From a bacterium (lineage in GTDB: Bacteria; Chloroflexota; Dormibacteria; Aeolococcales; Bog-877), in assembly GCA_021785655.1 (NCBI GenBank), contig JAJYET010000021.1, positions 1-40,361 of the forward strand: DNA of 40,361 nt, written 5' to 3'. Under the pieces are notes generated by a model. It was not told where the DNA came from, ran no database searches, and was given only the letters and a program-made list of their open reading frames with translations. A program made the translations under genes and the position numbers. Positions 1-7,819 of the stretch are shown here, in pieces; the stretch's first letter is position 1; each line of letters opens with the position of its first letter.

Positions 1-487
1 CTGACCGGAGGATGGGATTCCGCCCGGACGCCGCCGTGCGGTGTCTCAGTTCGGGCGGCAGGCCCCCGGGAGAGACGCACGGCTGGCGGCGCGCTGAGCA
101 GAGCGATGGGGCCGAAGCGGGGATGGAAGCGGCCCTCGCTGGGCCGACACCCGCATGAACAGCTTTCCCGGGCGGTCTTCGGCCAGAGGCATGTTGCGAG
201 CAGCCTCTGCCGATCTCCGGTCCACCAAGCCGTCCCCCAGCCCCACCGAGGCAGGCCGCCCGCTCCCACCCGTGTCAGCCCGCCAGTGCCACTGCCAGCG
301 GTGGACTCCCAGAGCGGTGGACCTCCCGGTCCCCCGAATTCCGGCGACGTCCGCCGGGGACCAGGCGGGATCGGACGCCGAGGGAAGTCGTCTGAAGGCG
401 GACCCAGGACCGGCGCGCGGGCCCGCAGCCGAAACGGGACCCGGCTGAGTCCAACCAGTCCAGGTGGCGGGTCGGATGCGAGCCGGA
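1..487. other. Left-edge stretch with no recognisable gene
   Basis: I see no convincing gene here. Open frames exist on both strands, but their translations are rich in Arg, Pro, Gly and Ser, lack recognisable motifs, and overlap each other as expected for GC-rich non-coding DNA. It could be the eroded end of a gene lying to the left. The right end carries the candidate promoter of the following membrane protein. Confidence 0.4.
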
Positions 488-493
488 TATCCT
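488..493 (+). promoter_or_regulatory. Candidate -10 element, leaderless start
   Basis: The hexamer TATCCT is followed by exactly 6 nt (GGCCAC) and then the ATG at 500. No Shine-Dalgarno sequence lies before that ATG. This spacing places the transcription start at or next to the start codon, as in leaderless mRNAs. No clear -35 is visible. The same geometry recurs at 3543, 5611 and 22861. Confidence 0.5.
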
Positions 494-499
494 GGCCAC

Positions 500-1531
500 A
501 TGGGTAGCGGCGAGGAGAACGCCGGGCAACTCCACCCGCCGCCGCAGGTCCCCGGGCGGCCATGGGTCGGGGCCCTCACCTGGCCGCTCCGGCAGGTGGG
601 ACTGACAGTGGCGATCTTTTCGCTGCCCAGCTTCACCGCTGATCTGGTCCAGGGCCAGGTGGACGGCTCCTGGAGCAACCTCTCGTTCCAGATCCAGGCT
701 TCGGGTCTCCTGGGGACGTGGACCGCCTTGGGCCAGGGACCCGTGGGCCGCTACTTCTTCTACACCACTCTGGCCTCGCTGCTGCTCACGGTCGGAGCGC
801 TCGTCGCCGCTTTCGGAGGGCTCCTCTGCTGGTGGCGTTCCCGCGCGGGTCGGGGGGTCCTGGCCGTCGGCCTTCTCATGGCGGTGGTGGGCCAGCTGGC
901 AGGCATCCCGCAGGCCATCAGCCAGGTCCAGGTCTTTCACCAGGGGCTGGCGCCGCTGGTCGCCGAGGCCATCCTCGGCACGACCTGGATCTGTGCCCTG
1001 CTGATGCTCGTGCTGCTGGCCTCAGGTGGCGGGCGTTCGGCGGCCCCTAAGAGCTCGTCCCCAGCCCTTTCCGCACTGCCCAGCCTGGGGGTGATCTTCT
1101 TCCTGTTCGGGGCGCTCCAGCTACTGGCTGCCGCCTTCGGAGTCCCCACCGACCTGAGCGCCGACAAGGCGGTGTCCCAGCTGCCGGACATGCAGGTCGG
1201 TATGGCGTATGCGGTGCTCTCCCTGGCGGCGCCGGCGGTCATCATGGTGGCGGGAAGCAATATGTGGCGTGGTGCTCAGTGGGCACCACGCCTTGCCGTT
1301 TGGGGATGGTTCGGAATGGTCGCCCAGGGGCTGATCCTCTTCGTGGGTGGCTGGGTGGCCCTGTGGCCTGCCGGGTTGGCGCCGGCGGCAGTGGCGCCGG
1401 GGGCCTTCACCTCCGCCTTCGCGCTGCTGGCCCTCTGGATTCTGCGCGCGGTGAGGCTCCAGATCTGGCAGGCGAGCGGGGTCGGTGACCCATCGGACCC
1501 TGCGCGGAAGCTGGGGACGGCCCCGGCCTGA
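500..1531 (+). CDS. Polytopic membrane protein of unknown function
   Basis: This 343-residue protein has about eight hydrophobic segments separated by short loops. The segments start around residue 20 and end with one near residue 315, followed by a short charged tail. I recognise no family motif and assign no function. I chose the ATG at 500 over an upstream in-frame start because TATCCT sits 6 nt before it. Codon use is GC-rich like its neighbours. The next gene begins about 160 nt downstream with its own ribosome site, so this may be a single-gene unit. Possible roles include a transporter-like or sensory membrane protein, but nothing in the sequence decides this. Confidence 0.7.
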   Translation: MGSGEENAGQLHPPPQVPGRPWVGALTWPLRQVGLTVAIFSLPSFTADLVQGQVDGSWSNLSFQIQASGLLGTWTALGQGPVGRYFFYTTLASLLLTVGALVAAFGGLLCWWRSRAGRGVLAVGLLMAVVGQLAGIPQAISQVQVFHQGLAPLVAEAILGTTWICALLMLVLLASGGGRSAAPKSSSPALSALPSLGVIFFLFGALQLLAAAFGVPTDLSADKAVSQLPDMQVGMAYAVLSLAAPAVIMVAGSNMWRGAQWAPRLAVWGWFGMVAQGLILFVGGWVALWPAGLAPAAVAPGAFTSAFALLALWILRAVRLQIWQASGVGDPSDPARKLGTAPA

Positions 1532-1693
1532 GCCCGGTTTCCCGGGAGCGCCGGCCCGGCTGCCCCGGTTGAGGGCCGGTCCCCCCGAGTCGGCCCGAGC
1601 CCCTCGCTTTCAAAGTCCCGGCGCGGCGGGTGGCGCGCGGTCCTTCGAAGGCGCGATGATCAGACCAATCCCAGCTCCAAGGGAGGACGCAGC

Positions 1694-3517
1694 ATGCCAG
1701 CCCCCGCCTATCAGGCCATCTCCGACTACGGGATCATCGGCGATCTCCACACGGCGGCCCTGGTCAGCCGCATGGGTTCCATCGACTGGATGTGCGTACC
1801 CCGGTTCGACAGCCCGGCCATCTTCGCCCGGATCCTGGACTCCGAGCACGGTGGCGCGATGTGGTTGGAGGTGGAGGGCGGGATGATCGCCGACAGCCGG
1901 CGCTACCTGCCTGGCACCAACATCCTCGAGACCAGCCTCAGCAGCCCGCACGGCCGGCTCCGGATCCAGGACTTCATGGTCGCACGCGAGGGCCAGCGAA
2001 CCCTGGAGCACGACCACGTCCTGGTCCGCATCCTGGAGGCCCCGGACGCCGACCTCGAGGCCTCCCTGCACCTCGATGCCCGCCCTGGGTACGGCAAGTC
2101 CGGGGCCCGGTTCAAGGTCGTGGGGGAAGGAGGCAGCTGCCTCGAACTGAGCCACCGGAACCTTCACCTCCACCTCGACGGCCCCGGGGGGTGGGAGGCG
2201 GCCGCGGGCAGGTGGGTTCAGAGATTGCAGCTGCGCCGGGGCCAGCCCCAGGCGGTGGTGATGCGCTATGACGGGGACCGGAGCTACCAGCTCCACGAGG
2301 ACCCCAAGGAGCTCCTGGCCACCACTCGCAGGTACTGGGGGGACTGGATCGGACGCTGCAAGTACGACGGGCCCTACCGCGACCTGGTCCTGCGATCGGC
2401 CCTCACTCTCAAGCTTCTGATCTACGACCCCGAGGGGTCGATCGTGGCCGCCCCCACCACGTCCCTGCCCGAGTGGGTGGGGGGAGGCCGCAACTGGGAC
2501 TACCGCTACACCTGGCTGCGGGACTCCAGCTTTCTCATCTATGCCCTCCAGCTTCTGGGGTACCAGGAGGAGGCCACCAATTTCATGGACTGGCTGGGAC
2601 GGGTCCACCAGAATCACCCCCGGAGCTGGCAGACCATGTACGGCATTGACGGTCGTACCGACCTGCGCGAGGTCGAGCTGGACCACCTCGAGGGCTACCG
2701 GGGATCCCGCCCGGTGCGGATCGGCAACGGGGCGGCCCATCAGCTGCAGCTGGACATCTACGGGGAGGCGATGGACTCAGCCTTCCTGCACCTCAGCTTC
2801 GGGCGGCTGGAGGCGCCCCACGTGCGCAGCAGCCTGGTGGACATGCTGGAGCACGTCGCCAGCTCCTGGGAGCACCCCGACAACGGAATCTGGGAGGTGC
2901 GAGGCGGCAAGCGGCACTTCCTCTACAGCAAGCTGCTCTGCTGGGTGGCGATGGACCGCGGGCTGCGGCTCGCCGATCAGCTCCGGCTGGACACCCCCCA
3001 CCGGGATCGCTGGGTGTGGACTCGGGAGCAGATCCGCCACACCATCCTGACCAGGGGATGGAGCGACCAGCTTGGGGCCTTCCGCCAGGCCCTGGACGAG
3101 GACGCCCTGGACGCCACGGCGCTCATGATTCCCATGCTCAACTTCCTACCGCCCCTGGACCCCAGGGTGCGGAGCACCGTGTTGGCCATCCAGCGTGACC
3201 TCACGGACGCCAACGGCTTCGTTTACCGCTACCGGAGGTCGGACGGCCTGGAGGGTAAGGAGGGCACCTTCCTGCTCTGCAGCTTCTGGCTGGTCAACAA
3301 CCTCTGCATGCAGCGCCAGGTGGGGCCGGCCCGGGACCTCTTCGAACGGCTGGTGGCCCACGGAAACGACCTCGGACTGTTCTCTGAGGAGCTCGACCCC
3401 GAGAGCGGGGACCTGCTCGGCAACTTCCCCCAGGCCTTCACCCATCTGGCGATCGTGAACGCCGCTGCCCACATCGAGCGGGCGGAGGAGAACCGGGGCC
3501 CCCTGTCTGAGCGCTGA
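1694..3517 (+). CDS. Glycoside hydrolase family 15 (glucoamylase/trehalase-type)
   Basis: A 607-residue cytoplasmic GH15 enzyme without a signal peptide. The N-terminal beta-sandwich (about 1-220) begins with the typical 'DYGIIGD' and 'GSIDWMCVPRFDSP' segments. The (alpha/alpha)6 barrel follows, with GRNWDYRYTWLRDSSF at 265-280. An acidic ELDHLEGY segment (about 328-335) and EGTFLLCSFW (Glu523) lie where the catalytic acid and base of the family are expected. The length fits full-length bacterial GH15 proteins. The family hydrolyses alpha-glucosidic bonds in glucans or, in actinobacterial members, trehalose; which substrate applies here cannot be read from sequence. The start has a strong GGGAGGA ribosome site. 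It probably acts in storage-glucan or trehalose turnover. Confidence 0.93.
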   Translation: MPAPAYQAISDYGIIGDLHTAALVSRMGSIDWMCVPRFDSPAIFARILDSEHGGAMWLEVEGGMIADSRRYLPGTNILETSLSSPHGRLRIQDFMVAREGQRTLEHDHVLVRILEAPDADLEASLHLDARPGYGKSGARFKVVGEGGSCLELSHRNLHLHLDGPGGWEAAAGRWVQRLQLRRGQPQAVVMRYDGDRSYQLHEDPKELLATTRRYWGDWIGRCKYDGPYRDLVLRSALTLKLLIYDPEGSIVAAPTTSLPEWVGGGRNWDYRYTWLRDSSFLIYALQLLGYQEEATNFMDWLGRVHQNHPRSWQTMYGIDGRTDLREVELDHLEGYRGSRPVRIGNGAAHQLQLDIYGEAMDSAFLHLSFGRLEAPHVRSSLVDMLEHVASSWEHPDNGIWEVRGGKRHFLYSKLLCWVAMDRGLRLADQLRLDTPHRDRWVWTREQIRHTILTRGWSDQLGAFRQALDEDALDATALMIPMLNFLPPLDPRVRSTVLAIQRDLTDANGFVYRYRRSDGLEGKEGTFLLCSFWLVNNLCMQRQVGPARDLFERLVAHGNDLGLFSEELDPESGDLLGNFPQAFTHLAIVNAAAHIERAEENRGPLSER

Positions 3518-3542
3518 GCGCCGCGCCCCCGCCCGACCCGGG

Positions 3543-3548
3543 CACAAT
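3543..3548 (+). promoter_or_regulatory. Candidate -10 element, leaderless start
   Basis: CACAAT, one base from TACAAT, lies exactly 6 nt before the ATG at 3555, and no Shine-Dalgarno sequence is present. The gap from the preceding gene is only 37 nt, so the promoter would sit in the short intergenic space. Confidence 0.4.
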
Positions 3549-3554
3549 TGAGCC

Positions 3555-4061
3555 ATGGCGGAGTATGAGCTCGACCTCGAGCCGGTGGACAGCATCACCG
3601 TGGGTGTCGAGGGGGAGCCGGGCCAGCGCACCTTCTACCTGGAGGCGTCCAAGGGCACCCGGACCTGCACCCTGGTCATGGAGAAGGCCCAGGTGGTGGA
3701 GTTGGGAACCCATCTGCTGGCGGCCATGCCGGACCAGCTCCCCGAGCCGGCGCCCGCCGCCGCAACCGGGCCGCTCGGCCCCCCGGGCTGGAGGGTGGGC
3801 ACGATCCAGATCTCGCTGGACGACCCCGGGGGCGGCTGCACCCTGGTGATGGAAGAGTTGACCGGTGTCGAGGCCGAGCCCGAGACGGAGGCGGAGCCCC
3901 GGCGGGTCCGCCTGGTGGCCAGCCTGGGCCAGATGCGTGGCTTGGCCGACCGTTGCCTCCTGGTGGTGGAGGGCGGTCGCCCGCTCTGCCCCCTGTGCCA
4001 GCTGCCCATGGACCCCTCGGGGCACGTCTGCCCGGCCCGCAACGGCCATCACCGGACCTGA
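3555..4061 (+). CDS. DUF3090 family protein
   Basis: This 168-residue soluble protein matches the DUF3090 layout. It has an N-terminal half with 'GEPGQRTFYLEA', a repeated beta segment (CTLVMEKAQV, then CTLVMEELTG), and a C-terminal 'GRPLCPLCQLPMDPSGHVCP' zinc-ribbon-like tail. The tail holds three Cys plus His, a possible metal site. The biochemical role of the family is not established. In Actinobacteria it commonly sits beside a histidine phosphatase gene, and one is found here about 1.5 kb downstream (5623), so the pair may share a pathway. The ATG lacks a ribosome site and appears leaderless. The family call is from remembered motif similarity. Confidence 0.75.
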   Translation: MAEYELDLEPVDSITVGVEGEPGQRTFYLEASKGTRTCTLVMEKAQVVELGTHLLAAMPDQLPEPAPAAATGPLGPPGWRVGTIQISLDDPGGGCTLVMEELTGVEAEPETEAEPRRVRLVASLGQMRGLADRCLLVVEGGRPLCPLCQLPMDPSGHVCPARNGHHRT

Positions 4062-4125
4062 GCCACAGGACGCCCCGCCGTACAGTGGTCACGGCCCCCT
4101 CCGTGGCCCAATAGGAGACTCCCCG

Positions 4126-4695
4126 ATGACACTTGCGGCTCCTTTCCGCCTCGTCCCGACCCTGGCTCTTGGAACCGTGGCGGTCCTGGTCCTCGCCGGG
4201 TGCGGCGCCTCCTTCGATTCCGGCGTCGCCCCCCCCTCCCCCACCCCCTCGGTGCGGGTCCAGGGCGCCACCTCACCGTCGCCATCCCCGAGCCCCTCCG
4301 GCAGCGCCTGCGTCAACCCCTCCACAACGCCCAGCTACACCCTGTCGGGCGCGCGCACCCTCGCGGGCAATCTGGAGGTGAAGGACCTCAAGATCGGCAC
4401 CGGGGCCACGGCCGCGATCGGCAACACCGTGCAGGTCACCTACGTGGGGTCACTCCCCAACGGCACCGTCTTCGACAACTCGACCAATGACAACGGGGGC
4501 AAGCCGATCTCCCTCACCATCGCCGCAGGGCATGTCATCCAGGGCTGGGTGGAGGGAATCCCGGGGATGAAGGTCGGCGGCGAGAGGGAGCTGGTCATCC
4601 CCCCCGCGCTGGGCTATGGCTGCACCTCACCGAGCAGCAAGATCCCCGTCAACAGCACCCTGATCTTCACCATCACCCTGGTCGCCATCGGCTGA
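4126..4695 (+). CDS. FKBP-type peptidyl-prolyl isomerase lipoprotein
   Basis: A 189-residue predicted lipoprotein. A signal peptide ends in the lipobox LAGC (Cys26), followed by a Pro/Ser-rich linker of about 40 residues that would hold the domain away from the membrane. The C-terminal FKBP domain (about 85-189) carries QVTYVG, FDNS, HVIQGWVEGI, ALGYG and a terminal TLIFTITLVAIG strand. These supply the Tyr, Phe-Asp, Val-Ile, Trp and Tyr positions that line the proline-binding pocket. It probably catalyses cis-trans prolyl isomerisation during folding of exported proteins. AGGAG lies 8-9 nt before the ATG, and a TACAGT -10 candidate lies at 4081. Its last 69 nt overlap the end of the convergent acyltransferase gene. 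Confidence 0.92.
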   Translation: MTLAAPFRLVPTLALGTVAVLVLAGCGASFDSGVAPPSPTPSVRVQGATSPSPSPSPSGSACVNPSTTPSYTLSGARTLAGNLEVKDLKIGTGATAAIGNTVQVTYVGSLPNGTVFDNSTNDNGGKPISLTIAAGHVIQGWVEGIPGMKVGGERELVIPPALGYGCTSPSSKIPVNSTLIFTITLVAIG

Positions 4696-5349
4696 CGGGC
4701 GCCGCTCCGGGGGCAGGAGGGCCGCGACCCGGCGCTCGAGGTCTCTAGTTGCGGCCTCCGAGTCCGCGCCCACCGGGAAGAAGGTGGGGCCGAACCGCAG
4801 GTGGACGTCAGCCCGGCGCGGGCGCAGCTTTCCCCGGGGAAGCACCCGCTCGGTGCCCCAGATGGCACAGGGCAGGACCGGGGCCCCGGAGCGGCGCGCG
4901 AGGTACCCGGCGCCCCGCGAGAAGGGGCGCATCCTTGCCCCGTGGCTCCTGTGCCCTTCGGGGAACAGAACCACCACCCCGCCGCTCTTCAGCACACCGA
5001 GGGCGGTGCGCAGGGCGGCCGCGTCGGCCTCCTCGCGCCGGATGGGAAAGACGTTGCAGGCCCTGAGATACCGGGCCAGAAGCGGGTTCTGGAAAAGCTC
5101 CGCTTTGGCCATGGCATGCATCAGCCGCGGCACCGCCGCGCCCAGGAGCAGGGGGTCGTAGTTGGAGGCATGGTTGGCGCAGAGCAGGAGCGGCCCCGAC
5201 GCTGGGATCAGCTCCAGCCCCTCAACGTCCGGCTTGCCGGCTGCCACGTACGCGAGGAGCCGACGCAGGGTGAAGAGGGTCAGGGCCAGGGTCCGAGTGC
5301 GCCTCCCCGGGCCGTCCGGAGATCTTGTCGGTGGTGGTTCCCCGCTCAA
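4627..5349 (-). CDS. 1-acyl-glycerol-3-phosphate acyltransferase-like (PlsC family)
   Basis: This PlsC-family acyltransferase transfers an acyl chain to a lysophospholipid such as lysophosphatidate in membrane lipid synthesis. The HX4D catalytic motif is present as NHASNYDP, the glycerophosphate-binding motif as FPEGHRS, and PVLPCAIWG follows as the usual fourth block. I propose the TTG at 5349, which follows a GGGGGG stretch. The open frame runs back to a GTG at 5445, but that would abut the tRNA and add an Arg-rich, non-conserved N-terminus. The last 23 codons overlap the FKBP gene on the other strand. That tail is rich in Asp, Gly and Gln and looks unconstrained. The exact substrate is unknown. 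Confidence 0.85.
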   Translation of the reverse strand: MSGEPPPTRSPDGPGRRTRTLALTLFTLRRLLAYVAAGKPDVEGLELIPASGPLLLCANHASNYDPLLLGAAVPRLMHAMAKAELFQNPLLARYLRACNVFPIRREEADAAALRTALGVLKSGGVVVLFPEGHRSHGARMRPFSRGAGYLARRSGAPVLPCAIWGTERVLPRGKLRPRRADVHLRFGPTFFPVGADSEAATRDLERRVAALLPPERRPSADGDQGDGEDQGAVDGDLAAR

Positions 5350-5446
5350 GTGGTCCCCCCGGATTCTCCAAACATGCGAAGCCCTGCCACGTTCTCTGCT
5401 GCGACGGCGACGCCAGTGTAGGTCCCGCAGTCGGGCCGGCTGCACG

Positions 5447-5520
5447 TACCCCCTGGTGGATTCGAACCACCGACCGTCGCCTTAGAAGGGCGCCGCTCTG
5501 ATCCACTGAGCTAAGGGGGC
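5447..5520 (-). tRNA. tRNA-Arg (anticodon UCU)
   Basis: The minus strand folds as a complete 74-nt cloverleaf. The acceptor is GCCCCCT paired with AGGGGGT, the D-arm is in GCTCAGTGGATCAGAGC, and the anticodon loop CTTCTAA gives anticodon TCT. The T-arm is GGTGG-TTCGAAT-CCACC and the discriminator is A. The CCA end is not encoded. One mismatch (G-A) sits at the top of the anticodon stem. It reads AGA/AGG, rare codons in so GC-rich a genome. Confidence 0.95.
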
Positions 5521-5610
5521 TGACGGTGGCCATTCTGACGGTTTCCCTCTCGCCCCCTGCGGGCGGCGAGAGGTCGCCCGGCCTCAGGCTGCTGTCGGAT
5601 GGGCTGCCCC

Positions 5611-5616
5611 TACAAT
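5611..5616 (+). promoter_or_regulatory. Candidate -10 element, leaderless start
   Basis: TACAAT lies exactly 6 nt (CGGCAG) before the GTG at 5623. There is no ribosome site at a usual distance. This is the best match of the leaderless pattern in the window. Confidence 0.55.
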
Positions 5617-5622
5617 CGGCAG

Positions 5623-6291
5623 GTGAGCGGCTCAACTGGCGGCGCCCGGGTCACCGTCTGCTACCTGGCGCGGCACTGCGACGTGGAGAATCCGCGCGGC
5701 GTGATCTACGGGCACCTTCCCGGCTACCCCCTGAGCGAGAGGGGACGGGAGCAGGCCGTGCGCCTCGGGGACTTCCTCGGCCGCCGGGGAGTGGCCGCCA
5801 TCTACACGAGCCCGCTGGAGCGGGCCGTGCAGACCACCCAGATCATTCGGGAGCGGATGGGGGGTGCAGTCCCCTTCTTCCGGGCACCGGGGCTGATCGA
5901 GGCTGAATTCGGCCGCTACCTCCAGGGCATCCCCTACGCCCAGATCCCGTGGCGGCGGCCCCGCTGGCTCGCCCACATGATCTGGCCGGGCCTGCTGCCG
6001 GGCGACGAGAGCGTCGCCTCCATGTACCGGCGGGTGGAGGCGGTGGTCCAACAGGGGCTCCGCGAGCAGGGCGGGCAGCCATTCGTGCTGATCAGCCACG
6101 GGGACCCCATCCAGGCCTACTGGGCCGCCGCCGACCGGCGGCCCCCCTGGGCCCTGCATCGGCTTCAGTGTGCCAAGGGCGGCCTTCTGGAGCTCTCCCT
6201 CAGGGATGGCAAGCTCATCGGCAAGCCCTACCTCTCCCCGGAGGCCATCGCGGTTGAGCTGAGCCTTCCCCAGGTCGCCGCCAGCGCCTGA
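5623..6291 (+). CDS. Histidine phosphatase family protein
   Basis: A 222-residue phosphoglycerate-mutase-like phosphatase, probably cytoplasmic. The phosphohistidine motif reads ARHCDVENP, with Arg17 and His18 as the nucleophile pair. The usual RHG glycine is replaced by Cys. Other active-site blocks are present: SERGREQA, YTSPLERAVQTTQ and the second histidine in LISHGDP. The substrate is not predictable. Members with an 'RH-x-x-VENP' start form a subgroup often seen near DUF3090 genes in Actinobacteria, which agrees with the gene at 3555. I chose the GTG because of the TACAAT 6 nt upstream; an ATG 24 nt earlier in frame would lie in the promoter. Confidence 0.88.
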   Translation: MSGSTGGARVTVCYLARHCDVENPRGVIYGHLPGYPLSERGREQAVRLGDFLGRRGVAAIYTSPLERAVQTTQIIRERMGGAVPFFRAPGLIEAEFGRYLQGIPYAQIPWRRPRWLAHMIWPGLLPGDESVASMYRRVEAVVQQGLREQGGQPFVLISHGDPIQAYWAAADRRPPWALHRLQCAKGGLLELSLRDGKLIGKPYLSPEAIAVELSLPQVAASA

Positions 6292-6322
6292 CCTCCGACT
6301 TCCCGGGCGTCCACGCGAAGAA

Positions 6323-6990
6323 GGGGTGGGTGCAAGTCCTGCGCCAGCGCGGCACGCGGAGGGGCCTCGGGCCCATGAGCCCCGACTCCGCCTGATCACC
6401 GGTGTGGCGCAGCTAATGGAAGCGCGCACGGTTCTGGTCGAGGGGACGGAGGGCAGATGGTGGATCGCCGACCGGCCGGTCATCAGCGCCAGCGGGGCCG
6501 ACGTCACGGTGCCCAGCTTCCGGGAGCCGACCAGACCTCATCCCTCGTCATCCCTGCGAGCCGGATCGGACACCCTGCTGGCCATCGCTGCCGGGTACAT
6601 CGGACTCGACGTGGCTGGGGCATCCCTCACGCCCGCAGGACCCGCGTCAAGGCGCTGGACGATGGAGGAGCGGAGTTTCGCGGGCTGGATCGCGCCCACG
6701 CCACCCTGCTGGCGGCCCACCTGGACTCCCAGACCACCCTGCGGCCTGGATCTCAGCTGCGGTCGGCCGACTAGTCCCCGAGGGCCGTCGCGTCACCTAA
6801 GCCCGGGCGGGCGAGGCGCCGACGGCGAAGTCCCGGCAGGTGCTGCTGGCACTGGGGCGCCACCCGGTCCTTCCCCCCAGGGGTGCTGGAGGCGAGGGTC
6901 GGAGTTGAGGCCGAGCGTGCCCGAGGCAACCACGAAGGTGAGGCGATTCTGGGATCGGTCGATGGTGGCGCCGACTGGGACCCGCTGGCC
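6323..6990 (+). pseudogene. Relic of a FAD/NAD(P) disulfide reductase (mercuric reductase-like)
   Basis: No intact gene is present, but pieces resemble pyridine-nucleotide disulfide oxidoreductases in order. In one frame 'LITGVAQLMEARTVLVEG' and 'IADRPVISASGA' correspond to the region before the second nucleotide-binding fold. 'LLAIAAGYIGLDVAGA' resembles the GxGYIGLE NAD(P)-binding loop. In a second frame 'VLLALGRHPVL' resembles the conserved ATGRRPN stretch, and a third frame continues with 'VLEARVGVEAERA'. Frame changes and stops separate the pieces, and no N-terminal redox CxxxxC is visible. Mercuric reductases and relatives often sit in metal-resistance islands like the one that follows. 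The call rests on eye-aligned motifs. Confidence 0.4.
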
Positions 6991-6997
6991 TAACGGT

Positions 6998-7621
6998 TCA
7001 CAGCGACCTCATCTTTGTAGTCGCGCCAACGTCGCCGGTGGCGATGGCGGTCGGGACATCACCCGCAGCTGCTGGCTGGGGCAAGCTGGGCCGGCCGACC
7101 TCGGCCAGCCGCCACCACCATGAGACACGCGGCTCCAGCCAATAGTCGACGCTGAAGCGCGCCGGGCCGGCATATGCGCAGAGAGCCAGCAGGCCCATGA
7201 ACACCACCGCATAGATGATGCCGGTGCCGATGTCGGTGGAACCCGACGTGTATGGTCCCCCGAACCCCTCCGCGGTCGACCAGATCAGCAGGCTGAAGAC
7301 GGCCGCCGAGACGTAGGTGAGCTTACGGGCGAAGCCCAGCAGGAGCGCCGCGGCGATCAGGGTCTCGATTGTGGCCGACAGGTAGATGAAGAGGTCAACT
7401 CTGGGGTGCTGCAGGGTGATCCAGAAGTCGAACCACGGGCGAAGCCAGCTCGGCTGTCCCCGAGCCTCGAACATGAGCAGGCTCATGTAGCCGGAGCGGA
7501 AGCCCGGCAGCCACTTGAGGGCGGCGTCAATCGCCCAGATCAGTCCGAATGCGATCCGCAGTGCATCCTTGGGCCATGCAGGCATCGGCCTCACCGCCAT
7601 CTGGCTGGGGGTCTGTGCCAT
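6998..7621 (-). CDS. DoxX family membrane protein
   Basis: A 207-residue protein with four main hydrophobic segments, of the DoxX/DoxD-like type. Visible landmarks are 'ALRIAFGLIWAIDAALKWLPGF', a second helix with 'SATIETLIAAALLLGF', then 'SAAVFSLLIWSTAEGFGGPY' and 'GIIYAVVFMGLLALCAY'. The family is linked to quinone or sulfur redox membrane complexes, but the function of most members is unknown. The ATG at 7621 has a GGAGGAG site and gives a natural N-terminus; the longer open frame would add 31 residues of no apparent character. It is divergent from the SHOCT-csoR pair, and the 200-nt gap holds a candidate CsoR operator that could control both sides. Confidence 0.8.
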   Translation of the reverse strand: MAQTPSQMAVRPMPAWPKDALRIAFGLIWAIDAALKWLPGFRSGYMSLLMFEARGQPSWLRPWFDFWITLQHPRVDLFIYLSATIETLIAAALLLGFARKLTYVSAAVFSLLIWSTAEGFGGPYTSGSTDIGTGIIYAVVFMGLLALCAYAGPARFSVDYWLEPRVSWWWRLAEVGRPSLPQPAAAGDVPTAIATGDVGATTKMRSL

Positions 7622-7739
7622 CACTTCGCTCCTCCACTCCGCAAGCCCGCGAGGCTCATGCCTCACCGCCTCAGCCTGGCGGGGATGGCCGGGTGGCAAC
7701 ACGGTGGAATCCACCCCTGGCTGGTGGGTGAAAGCACCC

Positions 7740-7757
7740 TAACCCCCTATGGGTATC
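7740..7757. promoter_or_regulatory. Candidate CsoR operator
   Basis: The sequence TAACCCCCTATGGGTATC contains an imperfect dyad: TA-ACCC, a 5-nt centre, GGGT-A. This resembles the C-run/G-run palindromes bound by CsoR copper repressors. It lies 63 nt upstream of the SHOCT gene that overlaps csoR, and 119 nt upstream of divergent doxX. TATGGG or TATCCA within or beside it could serve as a -10. Confidence 0.45.
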
Positions 7758-7819
7758 CAGACAGACCATGGGATCCAGGGAACCGGACGGCTCCGGATCC
7801 GATCCAAGGAGGTGGAACC

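Noticed and set aside
46-678. 210-codon minus-strand frame at the left edge
   Set aside because: It overlaps the start of the membrane protein gene, has Arg/Pro/Gly/Ser-rich content and no motif or ribosome site.
4203-4305. Pro/Ser repeat-like stretch in the FKBP gene taken as a possible DNA repeat
   Set aside because: It is an ordinary proline/serine linker after a lipobox; the codons vary, so it is not a nucleotide repeat array.
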